NCBI GenBank assembly: GCA_027068615.1
Contig: JAMOQV010000092.1
Location: 1-7,868, forward strand
Length of the DNA stretch: 7,868 bases
Direction of reading: 5' to 3'
Origin: Helicobacteraceae bacterium
GTDB lineage: Bacteria; Campylobacterota; Campylobacteria; Campylobacterales; Sulfurimonadaceae
In this document: positions 1 through 6,624 of the stretch, piece by piece
How the letters are laid out: each line of letters begins with the position of its first letter
How positions within the stretch are numbered: position 1 is the first letter of the stretch
Made by a program: the position numbers and the translations under genes
Notes under the pieces: generated by a model
What the model was told of the DNA's origin: nothing
The model's input: only the letters and a program-made list of their open reading frames with translations
Database searches by the model: none

Positions 1-6
1 GGGACG

Positions 7-25
7 CCCCTTGTTTCTCAAGGGG
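7..25. repeat. Perfect hairpin downstream of the PemK-like gene
   Basis: A 7-bp perfect inverted repeat, CCCCTTG (7-13) and CAAGGGG (19-25), encloses a 5-nt loop. It begins 7 nt past the stop codon of the toxin gene, so it could end or stabilise that transcript. No T-tract follows in the minus direction within the few bases left before the window edge, so a rho-independent terminator cannot be claimed. It could equally serve a gene outside the window. Confidence 0.45.
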
Positions 26-32
26 AGAAAAT

Positions 33-419
33 CTACACATCTAACAATTTCCTTATACTTTTTTTAATGTTATCAAAATCTGTTTTATTTATCATACCCA
101 TTCTATTTTCTAATCTCTTAGTATCAAATAATCTACCTTGAACCAATAAGGCATTACTTGGATTATTTAAAAAAGTGAAACTATAAAAGAAACTTCCATC
201 TTTCACTTTTGTAGGTAGAGGAATACCATAAAATAAATTTTTAGAAAATCGTTTCAAAATCAATACAGGTCGAGAAAAAATATCACCTTTTCCATTTTGT
301 TCAAAACCTACATTTTCCCCAATACTTGCCCAATATACTTCTCTCTCTTTAGGGATTACATTTTTCTTTTTTATATCTAAATCTTTTTTTATTTCATTCC
401 ACTTATCAAATTCTTTCAT
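33..419 (-). CDS. PemK/MazF-family toxin (endoribonuclease)
   Basis: A 128-residue protein of the PemK/MazF type. Members of this family are sequence-specific mRNA interferases that cleave cellular RNA until an antitoxin neutralises them. An N-terminal lysine-rich helix (about 1-25) precedes the SH3-like barrel. The barrel opens with REVYWASIG (26-34), matching the family pattern 'G-E-V/I-W-W-V-x-L-G', followed by GDIFSRPVLIL (45-55) and GIPLPT (65-70). Arg50 and Thr70 fall where MazF proteins carry their catalytic Arg and Thr/Ser, so the enzyme looks intact. The C-terminal helix (about 111-128) is the usual end. The ATG is backed by AGAGG (425-429) at 5-nt spacing, overlapping the end of the broken gene upstream. 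Family membership is well supported. Toxicity and the identity of an antitoxin are inference, because no intact antitoxin gene is visible in the window. Confidence 0.85.
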   Translation of the reverse strand: MKEFDKWNEIKKDLDIKKKNVIPKEREVYWASIGENVGFEQNGKGDIFSRPVLILKRFSKNLFYGIPLPTKVKDGSFFYSFTFLNNPSNALLVQGRLFDTKRLENRMGMINKTDFDNIKKSIRKLLDV

Positions 420-421
420 TT

Positions 422-767
422 TTACCTCTTGAGATTTTTTAAGCTATCTTCATACATAGCAAATTTTCCAACTGTAGAAGCTTTTCCAACTCTTTTTGCA
501 TACTTTTTAAGTAGCTTATGATTATCAAAACCTTTTTTTAAAGAACCATATACAAAAAGAAATTCATTAAACGGTTCTATTTTTTTAAAGTAACCTCTTT
601 TTTCAATAGAGATTAATCCTCTATCATGAAGTCTATGAAGATATTTTCTAATAGTATATATCTTTTAGTTCTATGTATGAAAAAGGCATGACTTCATCAA
701 TAACTAAACTATTTATTTGTCGCTCTATTTTATCCCAAATTATGCAGTAGGAATTTATAAAATTTAC
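422..767 (-). pseudogene. Broken winged-helix-like plus truncated AIG2/gamma-glutamylcyclotransferase-like gene
   Basis: Two minus-strand frames join into one plausible protein if a +1 shift is allowed near 650-664. The first part (767 to about 660) reads through IIWDKIERQ and PFSYIELKD. The second (about 661 to the TAA at 424-422) reads YTIRKYLHRLHDRGLISIEK, which looks like the recognition helix and wing of a winged-helix DNA-binding domain. It continues as FLFVYGSLKKGF and then NHKLLKKYAKRVGKASTVGKF. The Y-G-S-L-x-x-G-x-x-N-H pattern is the start of the GGCT/AIG2 fold, but it stops after about 45 residues, so the rest of that domain, including the family's catalytic Glu, is absent. No ATG, GTG or TTG opens the first frame: an in-frame TAG lies at 770-768, and the only ATG (689) gives 13 codons. 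The gene is therefore damaged at least twice. It ends in the ribosome binding site of the toxin gene, so it may once have been the antitoxin or regulator of that unit. Confidence 0.6.
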
Positions 768-807
768 CTATGCTTGTAATTAAGGGGTGTTTAGTAAAAA
801 TTTTAAG

Positions 808-822
808 CCACCTTATTGGTGG
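808..822 (-). terminator. Possible terminator downstream of the MCP gene
   Basis: CCACC (808-812) and GGTGG (818-822) form a GC-rich 5-bp stem around a 5-nt loop, 23 nt beyond the chemoreceptor stop codon. In the minus direction the stem is followed by CTTAAAATTTTT, a delayed T-run. In the plus direction TGTAGATTTTT follows. It is a short stem, so termination is possible rather than certain. It could act in both directions and would insulate the receptor gene from the toxin module. Confidence 0.45.
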
Positions 823-844
823 TGTAGATTTTTAATACTAAAAG

Positions 845-1822
845 TTAAACAACTTTAGCCAGATCATCTACACTGTGTTTAATTACAGCAATACTCTCAT
901 GAGTCTCTTTAGATAATTTATCTACCTCTGAAACATCTGATATTATTGTTTCTACCTTTGAGGCATTCTGATTATAACTATTTACTGTATTTTCAGTCAA
1001 TTTTGTACTTTCATTTACAGCTAAACTAACCTCATCCATTTTAACAGATGCTTTAGATGAAGTTTCTGCAAGAGATTCTATAGCTTTTGCTCCTTCATTC
1101 ATCTGTTCGCTTGCATCTCCAATTGATTGACTTACTACATTGATAGTAGTATTAATCTCTGTTAATGATTTTTGAGTTCTCTCTGCTAGTTTTCTAACTT
1201 CATCAGCAACAACAGCAAAGCCTCTTCCGTGTTCACCAGCTCTTGCTGCTTCTATGGCTGCATTTAGTGCTAGTAAGTTTGTTTGATCTGCTATATCTGA
1301 TATAACACCAGCAACATCTTTTACTTGATCTGTATCATCAGATACTTTACTTAAGTTTTCTGCAAGAATATTTTGAGATTGAGAAGCTCTTTGCAGCTCA
1401 TCAACTATTTCAGATATTTCTTCTTTTGTCTCGTTTAAATTTTTACTAGCTGTTAATATATTATTATACGATTTAGAGGCATTTTCCAAATCTCCACTTA
1501 ATACAGATTTTAAATTTTCACCCATTTTAACTATATTCAGTAAAAGCTTTCTTTCATTTGCTATGCTTAGGTTTGCTTTTTTATAATCATTGTTTATGGT
1601 ATTAATAATATGTTCTATGTCATGTGACTTTTCTTCTGTATTCTCAGCTTCTATAAAAACTTGTTGGAAAGAGTTTACATGTTTTACTGCTTCTGTCAAT
1701 TCAGAATTAAACTTGTTTTTCAAAACTATTTTGTTACCATGTTCTAACTTCTCCAATTGTTCAATAAGAGACTTAGTCATATCAACACCATTGATCTTTT
1801 CATCTAAATCATGAATAAACAT
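845..1822 (-). CDS. Soluble methyl-accepting chemotaxis protein (signalling domain)
   Basis: The intact frame gives 325 residues of chemoreceptor. Most of it is long heptad-patterned helix, consistent with the antiparallel coiled coil of an MCP cytoplasmic domain. The hairpin tip, which contacts CheA and CheW, is clear: DIADQTNLLALNAAIEAARA (176-195), then GEHGRGFAVVADEVRKLAER (196-215). The stretch IEQLEKLEHGN (about 20-30) looks HAMP-like, but only weakly. No transmembrane segment or periplasmic sensor domain is present, so the receptor is probably cytoplasmic or incomplete, and its ligand is unknown. The C-terminus lacks a CheR-tethering pentapeptide. The ATG at 1822 has no ribosome binding site, and coding-like sequence continues upstream in the same frame. 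The true start is probably ATG 1941, in another frame, which would make about 365 residues after correcting one missing base. The family call is firm; the N-terminus is not. Confidence 0.93.
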   Translation of the reverse strand: MFIHDLDEKINGVDMTKSLIEQLEKLEHGNKIVLKNKFNSELTEAVKHVNSFQQVFIEAENTEEKSHDIEHIINTINNDYKKANLSIANERKLLLNIVKMGENLKSVLSGDLENASKSYNNILTASKNLNETKEEISEIVDELQRASQSQNILAENLSKVSDDTDQVKDVAGVISDIADQTNLLALNAAIEAARAGEHGRGFAVVADEVRKLAERTQKSLTEINTTINVVSQSIGDASEQMNEGAKAIESLAETSSKASVKMDEVSLAVNESTKLTENTVNSYNQNASKVETIISDVSEVDKLSKETHESIAVIKHSVDDLAKVV

Positions 1823-1941
1823 AACAAAGGCTATAACATACTGAACAACTTGACTAATGATATTATCTGTAAAGAAAGTACCATTAAAATAATTCCAAGA
1901 TAGTGAACAAATCTCGTTCTAAAAAAAAGAGAATACAACAT
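1823..1941 (-). other. Frameshifted 5' part of the MCP gene
   Basis: In the receptor frame the sequence stays open from a TAG at 1923-1921 down to the annotated-type ATG at 1822. It reads NEICSLSWNYFNGTFF followed by a hydrophobic-amphipathic stretch, but contains no ATG, GTG or TTG. In the other frame, ATG 1941-1939 reads MLYSLFFR through a run of eight T. A single added A just after the AGA codon (near 1918-1921) would fuse the two into MLYSLFFR-NEICSLSW and on into the receptor. This suggests a one-base deletion, or a sequencing or assembly error beside the homopolymer. If real, the gene is a pseudogene or makes only a leaderless short form. Confidence 0.55.
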
Positions 1942-1947
1942 AAAACA

Positions 1948-1953
1948 CTCCTT
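1948..1953 (-). promoter_or_regulatory. Strong Shine-Dalgarno for the MCP gene
   Basis: Minus-strand AAGGAG lies 6 nt before ATG 1941, close to ideal. It decides that translation most probably begins at 1941 rather than at 1822, which has no such site. Confidence 0.65.
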
Positions 1954-1972
1954 AAACTCTATAGCTGACACT

Positions 1973-1978
1973 ATCATA
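1973..1978 (-). promoter_or_regulatory. Possible -10 element for the MCP gene
   Basis: Minus-strand TATGAT lies about 20 nt before the AAGGAG ribosome binding site, in an AT-rich stretch. No convincing -35 box is visible at the usual distance, which is common for housekeeping promoters in Campylobacterota. I see no clear sigma-28 flagellar promoter. The call rests on a single hexamer. Confidence 0.25.
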
Positions 1979-2000
1979 GCTTAAAATGGATAAACAAAAT

Positions 2001-2022
2001 ATTAAAAAATTAAATTTTTAAT
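2001..2022. repeat. AT-only inverted repeat at the 3' end of ruvX
   Basis: ATTAAAAA (2001-2008) and TTTTTAAT (2015-2022) are perfect 8-nt complementary arms around a 6-nt loop, overlapping the ruvX stop codon (2020-2018). An all-AT stem is weak, but with the T-rich sequence following on the minus strand it may help end the long operon transcript. It could also arise by chance in such AT-rich DNA. Confidence 0.3.
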
Positions 2023-2407
2023 AAGAGGATAAATACCTTTGTAAAATTAACATAGCAGATATAGAATCAACCCTTCCATCTCTTATGTATTTTATCTCAC
2101 CTTTCATAAGTGATTCTGCTTCAAGTGATGTTCCACTCTCATCTTGATAAAAAACTTCCCCATCAAAATCAACCAAATTCATAAAATGTGATATCCGTCT
2201 TTTCATCTCATCTTCACTACTTCCACCCAAAGGGATGCCAACTACAACAGCTTCTATATCCCACTCTTTTATAACCTTTTTAACTTCATCTGAAGCTTGA
2301 TTACGATTTTTTCTTATAATAGCTAGAAGTGGGGTAACTATATCTTTATGAGCAGAGTATGCTAAACCTATCCTTTTAAGACCTAAGTCTATTGCTAGAT
2401 ACTTCAT
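2018..2407 (-). CDS. ruvX: RuvX/YqgF-family RNase H-fold nuclease
   Basis: A 129-residue protein of the YqgF/RuvX family. In well-studied bacteria this family is linked to 5' maturation of pre-16S rRNA, and it has also been proposed as a Holliday-junction resolvase. The family's acidic RNase H-like positions are visible: Asp7 in AIDLGLKRIGLAYS (5-18), Glu90 in YQDESGTS (87-94), and Asp114 in GRVDSISAMLILQRYL (111-126). VVVGIPLGG (54-62) is the second conserved strand. Length is normal, slightly short of the usual 130-150. The ATG follows the mnmE stop codon with no gap at all, so it is probably translated by ribosomes finishing mnmE. It is the last gene of the operon. Family confidence is high; which of the two functions applies is not shown by the sequence. 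Confidence 0.9.
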   Translation of the reverse strand: MKYLAIDLGLKRIGLAYSAHKDIVTPLLAIIRKNRNQASDEVKKVIKEWDIEAVVVGIPLGGSSEDEMKRRISHFMNLVDFDGEVFYQDESGTSLEAESLMKGEIKYIRDGRVDSISAMLILQRYLSSY

Positions 2408-3757
2408 CTATTTGCCCAAACAAAATGAGCCAAACATCTTATCTAGCATCTCATCATTTTCAAAAGGTCTCGTTATCGAAGATATCTCTTTTACGGCTTC
2501 ATTTAGATGAAATGAAAATATCTCTAACTCTTGATCTTGTAGAGGTTCAAAAGCCTCTTCTATGTTTGTTATAGTATTTTCAACTGCATTTATCTGTCTT
2601 TGAGATATAAGCATAATCTCATCTGTTGAGTTTGTAGTATCCATAATATTTTTTAATATATCTATAAGTGAATTTACATTTTCTTTAGAATTTAATTCTA
2701 AATCAAACTCAACTCCTATATCTTTTAGTTTATCTTCTAAATCTATCTTGTTTTTTACAAATATCACATTTTTATCTGATATGTGAAGTTTTATAAGTTC
2801 TAAGATTTGTTTATCTTCATCATCAAAAACCCTACTTCCATCAAATACAGCTATAACAATATCACTATCTTTTATAGCTTCTAAACTTCTCTCAACACCT
2901 ATTCTTTCTATCTCATCATTTGCATCTCTTATACCTGCTGTATCTACTATACGGATAAGATGTGAACCTATTTTTACCTGTTCTTCTATCGTATCTCTAG
3001 TTGTACCTGCTATATCGCTAACTATTGCACGATTATAGTTTAGTAGTGAGTTTAGTAATGAACTTTTTCCAACATTTGGTTTACCAACTATTGCTACACG
3101 AAAACCCTGCATAAGACCTTCACGAGATTTACTAGCTTTTAGAGTATTGTCCAAATTAGTTTTTAACTCTTGTAGTTTTGAAGAGATTTGATTTACCAAA
3201 TCCTCAGGCAAATCCTCCTCTGCATAGTCTATAGTAACCTCAGAATATGCAAGTATATGTATAATCTCATCCCTTACATTTTCTATATAGTTTTTTAAAG
3301 AACCTTTCATCTGACGAGCAAGTATTTTAGCTGCATCTTCACTCTTAGCTTCTATAAGTCCAGCTATAGCCTCAGCCTCACTCAAATCAATTCTACCGTT
3401 AAAAAATGCTCTTTTTGAAAACTCTCCAGCATTTGCAAGTCTAGCACCATTTTGTAAAACAGCTTTTAGGATGCTTTGAGCGACAATATATCCACCATGG
3501 CATTGTATCTCTATAACATCCTCAGCCGTAAAAGAGTAAGGTGCTTTAAAGTATATAACTATAGATTCATCTATAAGCTCATTTTTATCATTATAAATAT
3601 TGGTTAAAGTTGCATATCTTGGAGTAAAATTATCACGATTTGTAAGTTTTTTAGCTATAAAAAGAGCTTTATCTCCACTTATACGGATGATGGCAATAGA
3701 ACCGATACCATTTGATGTAGCATGAGCTACGATGGTATCATCAAAAAGATTTTCCAT
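2408..3757 (-). CDS. mnmE: tRNA uridine-5-carboxymethylaminomethyl modification GTPase MnmE
   Basis: MnmE, also called TrmE or ThdF, is a cytoplasmic GTPase that with MnmG modifies the wobble uridine (U34) of certain tRNAs using a folate-carried one-carbon unit. At 449 residues it has full family length. The N-terminal folate-binding domain (about 1-117) contains the IQCHGG strand (84-89). A helical domain is interrupted by a G domain (about 217-378). The G domain has P-loop GKPNVGKS (225-232), G2 GTTRDT (251-256), G3 DTAG (272-275) and G4 NKID (336-339). The conserved C-terminal Cys is present in FCLGK (445-449). The start ATG shares one base with the stop of jag (TAATG), and no strong ribosome binding site is seen, so translational coupling is likely. 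Every diagnostic residue is present. Confidence 0.98.
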   Translation of the reverse strand: MENLFDDTIVAHATSNGIGSIAIIRISGDKALFIAKKLTNRDNFTPRYATLTNIYNDKNELIDESIVIYFKAPYSFTAEDVIEIQCHGGYIVAQSILKAVLQNGARLANAGEFSKRAFFNGRIDLSEAEAIAGLIEAKSEDAAKILARQMKGSLKNYIENVRDEIIHILAYSEVTIDYAEEDLPEDLVNQISSKLQELKTNLDNTLKASKSREGLMQGFRVAIVGKPNVGKSSLLNSLLNYNRAIVSDIAGTTRDTIEEQVKIGSHLIRIVDTAGIRDANDEIERIGVERSLEAIKDSDIVIAVFDGSRVFDDEDKQILELIKLHISDKNVIFVKNKIDLEDKLKDIGVEFDLELNSKENVNSLIDILKNIMDTTNSTDEIMLISQRQINAVENTITNIEEAFEPLQDQELEIFSFHLNEAVKEISSITRPFENDEMLDKMFGSFCLGK

Positions 3758-4662
3758 TAGTTTGAGTGGTAATCGTTTATGATTATGTACTTAAGTCCAT
3801 CTCTAGTTGAACGGATAACTACATATTTATCTGGATATATATCACGAAGCTCTTTTAATGCTATTTGGATTAAAACACCGTCTAATATCTTAGTCTGTGC
3901 TTTTCCATCTCGCTCAACACTCTCTTTTACACTCTCAAGATATCTAGAAACTGTCTCTTCTTGATTTTTTAAAAACTCTGCTATCTCTAAACGAAGTTGA
4001 AGCTGGTATTTTGAATTTATCCAATTAAAAATCATATATGAAAGAGCTTTATATCTATAACCCTCTTTACCTATAAGTAAAGCTGCATCATCACCTCTAA
4101 ACTCTATAAGAAGTGTATTTTCATCATAAGCACTAACAGCTATCTCTTCTATATTAAAACAAGTCAAATCAAATAGTTCATTTATATCTTTTTTAACTTC
4201 ATTTGCTATCTCTCTAATCTCAGACAAATCATCTTTCTCATCAAACTTATCATCATAATCAGCTGTAAAACTCATAGCACCTAAATCATTATCCTCTTCA
4301 TCTTGGTCACTTACAAATGAAGTTGGCATTATTGTATCATTTAGTATAGTTGGGCTAGGTGTTTTTTCTTCTTTTATTAGTGTTGTTTTTATTTCTTCTT
4401 TTTCTGCTTCTTTTTCTTTTTTTGGTATCTCTTGTTTAATTATTGGTTCTTGTTTATCATCATTTTTACTTATATCATTACTTATTTGTTCTACGACAAC
4501 TTCTTTAGTGGCTACTATGATAGCATTCTTTTTAAAAAGACCTAAAAAACCAGAAGATGGATGTTGCACCACCTCTGTTTTTAGTTCAGTAACAGAACAC
4601 TCAAGTTTAAGAGAAGCTTCTCTATAAGCTTCTTCAAGTGTAACTGCCTCTATCTTAATCAT
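3757..4662 (-). CDS. jag: Jag/KhpB (EloR-like) RNA-binding protein
   Basis: A 301-residue protein with the three-part Jag layout. The Jag-N domain (about 1-52) contains SSGFLGLFKK (36-45). A long charged linker (about 55-165), first Lys/Glu-rich and then Asp/Glu-rich, is presumably disordered. A KH domain follows (about 168-235), with its GxxG loop as GKEG (198-201), and then an R3H-like C-terminal domain (about 250-299). Relatives bind RNA and, in Gram-positive bacteria, tune cell elongation and division. In Campylobacterota the role is little known. In the R3H segment the signature R-x3-H appears to be replaced by Gly262 and Gln266 (DGVLIQIAL), so that domain may not bind nucleic acid in the usual way. 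The start overlaps the yidC stop by 8 nt and has GGAG (4670-4673) 7 nt upstream. Sitting beside yidC is its standard place. Confidence 0.92.
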   Translation of the reverse strand: MIKIEAVTLEEAYREASLKLECSVTELKTEVVQHPSSGFLGLFKKNAIIVATKEVVVEQISNDISKNDDKQEPIIKQEIPKKEKEAEKEEIKTTLIKEEKTPSPTILNDTIMPTSFVSDQDEEDNDLGAMSFTADYDDKFDEKDDLSEIREIANEVKKDINELFDLTCFNIEEIAVSAYDENTLLIEFRGDDAALLIGKEGYRYKALSYMIFNWINSKYQLQLRLEIAEFLKNQEETVSRYLESVKESVERDGKAQTKILDGVLIQIALKELRDIYPDKYVVIRSTRDGLKYIIINDYHSN

Positions 4663-6295
4663 CTTTTTTCTCCATTTTCTTATGTTTAGCTATAGCTTTT
4701 TGAGCATCTTTTGCATTTTGAAACTGTGCATTTACAATAAACTGTTGACCTATTGAGAAAAGATTATTTACAAACCAGTATAAAACTAAACCTGAAGGGA
4801 AAGTTAAAAAGAAGAAAGTAAATATTACAGGTAAATACTTAAATATTTTCTCTTGCATAGGGTCTGTAAAATTATTTGGTGTAAGTCTTTGTTGAAAGAA
4901 CATTGAAGCACCCATCAAGATAGGAAGAACATAGTAAGTATCCATACGAGAAAGATCATCTACCCATAGTATCCAAGGAGCACCTTGAAGTTCAACTGCA
5001 TTTAAAAGAACACGATATATTGCAAAAAATACAGGTATCTGTAAAAGCATAGGAAGACAACCACCTAAAGGGTTGGCTTTATGTTTTTTATACAAATCCA
5101 TAGTTGCTGCATTCATTCTTTGTGGATCACCTTTGTATTTTGCTTGAATCTCTTTTATCTTAGGTGAAAGCTCTTTTATCTTCTGCATACTTACCATACC
5201 TTTGTAAGTTAGAGGATAAAGGATTACTCTTATAATGATAGTTAAAGCGATGATAGACCAACCCCAGTTACCAAATATACCATGCAAGAAAGATAAAAGT
5301 GCAAAAAGTGGTTTTGCAGCAAATGTAAACCATCCATATTCTACAGCATTAGTTAGTATTGGATTGATTTTTTCTAATTTTTTATACTCTTTTTGACCTA
5401 TATAACCGTTAAATGTCATATTTGGCATAGCATCAAAATATACTACTGGATTATCATTTCTATCTCTTTCAACGATAACATTTGTATCTTTTGAAAAACC
5501 ATACATTATAGTTGCTGAATACTGATCAAATGCAGCTACAAGTTCAACCCCCGTAAAAGTTTTTCTACCCTCAGCATCACCATCTTCTATAATAGTAAGA
5601 ATCTTATCATCAGTATAAACCATAGCACCAACTGCTGCCATCATCTGCTCTTTTTCATTAACATGAGGTCTTTGACCTAAGTATATGAAGTATCTTTTAT
5701 CTTTAGATAAAGAAACTTTAGCATCATAATGTCCATCAGGGTAAAAAGTAAGTTCTTTAACTACAGTTATATTTGAAAGTTTTTGAGTAAGTTTGATTTT
5801 TTTAGGAGCATTTTGTAAAGTTATATCCGATATATCTGATACATAAGCTGTTGTACTAGCTTCTTTGTTTATATCATCTTGTAAAAATCTCAAATACAAT
5901 GGCTTAGTTCCTGTTGCAGAGATTAACTGTGCATTTCCACCATCTTTATTTTTAAATCTTTCTTCAAGTAGTTCCATAGAACTAATACGACCTAATGTGT
6001 CTATCTTTAATATAAAATTTTCACTTTTTATAGTTGCTATGGTATTTAATGAAGATGCAGCTAATTTATCCTCTTGAGATATAGAATGACCAGCCATCTT
6101 TTCTGGAGAATACTCTTTTGCTATCGTTGGAGTTTTTACATCCTTACTAAACTGAACACTTTGAGATTTGTTATTCTCTTGTGCTAATTGCTCAACCTGC
6201 TTCGGTGGAAAAATAGCTGTATAAGCTACAAAAAAGATTATTGACAGAACAACAGCTACCATCAATCTTTGGTTTGGTGACATATTATCTAACAT
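4655..6295 (-). CDS. yidC: Membrane protein insertase YidC
   Basis: YidC, of the Oxa1/Alb3 family, inserts and folds inner-membrane proteins alone or with SecYEG. The 546-residue protein has the Gram-negative layout. A first membrane helix (about 10-28) is followed by a large periplasmic domain (about 60-320). The five-helix core then starts with the GNWGWSIIALTIIIR helix (342-356), whose Arg356 matches the conserved arginine of the hydrophilic groove. The cytoplasmic hairpin loop (about 365-405) ends in KANPLGGCLPMLLQIPVFFA (406-425), and further helices lie around 453-468 and 486-520. PSGLVLYWFVNNLFSIGQQ (500-518) matches the family's last helix, and the Lys-rich tail (531-544) is the usual ribosome-facing end. 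ATG 6295 has AGAGGA (6301-6306) 5 nt upstream, which favours it over the ATG four codons later. It overlaps yidD by 7 nt. Confidence 0.98.
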   Translation of the reverse strand: MLDNMSPNQRLMVAVVLSIIFFVAYTAIFPPKQVEQLAQENNKSQSVQFSKDVKTPTIAKEYSPEKMAGHSISQEDKLAASSLNTIATIKSENFILKIDTLGRISSMELLEERFKNKDGGNAQLISATGTKPLYLRFLQDDINKEASTTAYVSDISDITLQNAPKKIKLTQKLSNITVVKELTFYPDGHYDAKVSLSKDKRYFIYLGQRPHVNEKEQMMAAVGAMVYTDDKILTIIEDGDAEGRKTFTGVELVAAFDQYSATIMYGFSKDTNVIVERDRNDNPVVYFDAMPNMTFNGYIGQKEYKKLEKINPILTNAVEYGWFTFAAKPLFALLSFLHGIFGNWGWSIIALTIIIRVILYPLTYKGMVSMQKIKELSPKIKEIQAKYKGDPQRMNAATMDLYKKHKANPLGGCLPMLLQIPVFFAIYRVLLNAVELQGAPWILWVDDLSRMDTYYVLPILMGASMFFQQRLTPNNFTDPMQEKIFKYLPVIFTFFFLTFPSGLVLYWFVNNLFSIGQQFIVNAQFQNAKDAQKAIAKHKKMEKKDD

Positions 6296-6624
6296 GAATT
6301 TCCTCTATATGAAAAATTTTGTATAATGTAAAATCGGTTCTTTTTGTTAGGAACCAACCAGTACTTTATCTCATCAACTTTTAAATTTGTGGGTTTTAAA
6401 ACTAGTCTATCAAGTAATGGATACTCAATACCACCATCAAATAATTGATTACATCTTAGTATTCTAGTAAAAGTGTGGTAAAAAGCACTTGAAAGTGAGT
6501 TGTTTTCAAAGTTAATCTTTGCAAATTCGCTACAAGTTGGGTAATATCTACAACTTCCAAAGCCAATTAGGGTAAAAAACTTCTGATATAGCCATAAAAG
6601 TTTTAATAAAAACTTTCTAAACAT
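6289..6624 (-). CDS. yidD: YidD membrane protein insertion efficiency factor
   Basis: YidD is a small membrane-associated protein that raises the efficiency of YidC-dependent insertion. The diagnostic motif CRYYPTCSEFA (25-35) is complete, with a third Cys in RCNQLFDGG (57-65). A hydrophobic N-terminal segment, LLKLLWLYQKFFTLIGF (6-22), matches the amphipathic membrane helix of the family. I chose ATG 6624 (111 residues) over the upstream in-frame ATG 6663. It is preceded by AAGG (6631-6634) at 6 nt, it starts the conserved part, and it reduces the overlap with rnpA from 47 to 8 nt. The C-terminal tail beyond about residue 75 is longer than in the shortest homologues. It lies between rnpA and yidC, the classic arrangement. 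Confidence 0.93.
   Translation of the reverse strand: MFRKFLLKLLWLYQKFFTLIGFGSCRYYPTCSEFAKINFENNSLSSAFYHTFTRILRCNQLFDGGIEYPLLDRLVLKPTNLKVDEIKYWLVPNKKNRFYIIQNFSYRGNSC

Noticed and set aside
651..689. Short peptide from ATG 689 in the broken gene
   Set aside because: It would be 13 codons ending at TAG 650-648, with no ribosome binding site, and it fits better as an internal codon of the damaged gene.
420..844. tRNA, CRISPR array or transposase remnant in the gene-poor stretch
   Set aside because: No cloverleaf, no regularly spaced repeats and no transposase-like translation were found. The stretch is explained by the broken gene and a hairpin.
1590..1814. Plus-strand open frames inside the chemoreceptor, mnmE, jag and yidC genes
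   Set aside because: They lie wholly within well-identified minus-strand genes, match no recognisable family and have low-complexity composition expected of antisense frames.
1917..1928. Programmed -1 frameshifting on the run of eight T in the chemoreceptor gene
   Set aside because: A -1 slip on the T-run itself reads TAG at once. Only a shift after the following AGA codon restores the receptor frame, and that codon pair is not a slippery site. A lost base is simpler.
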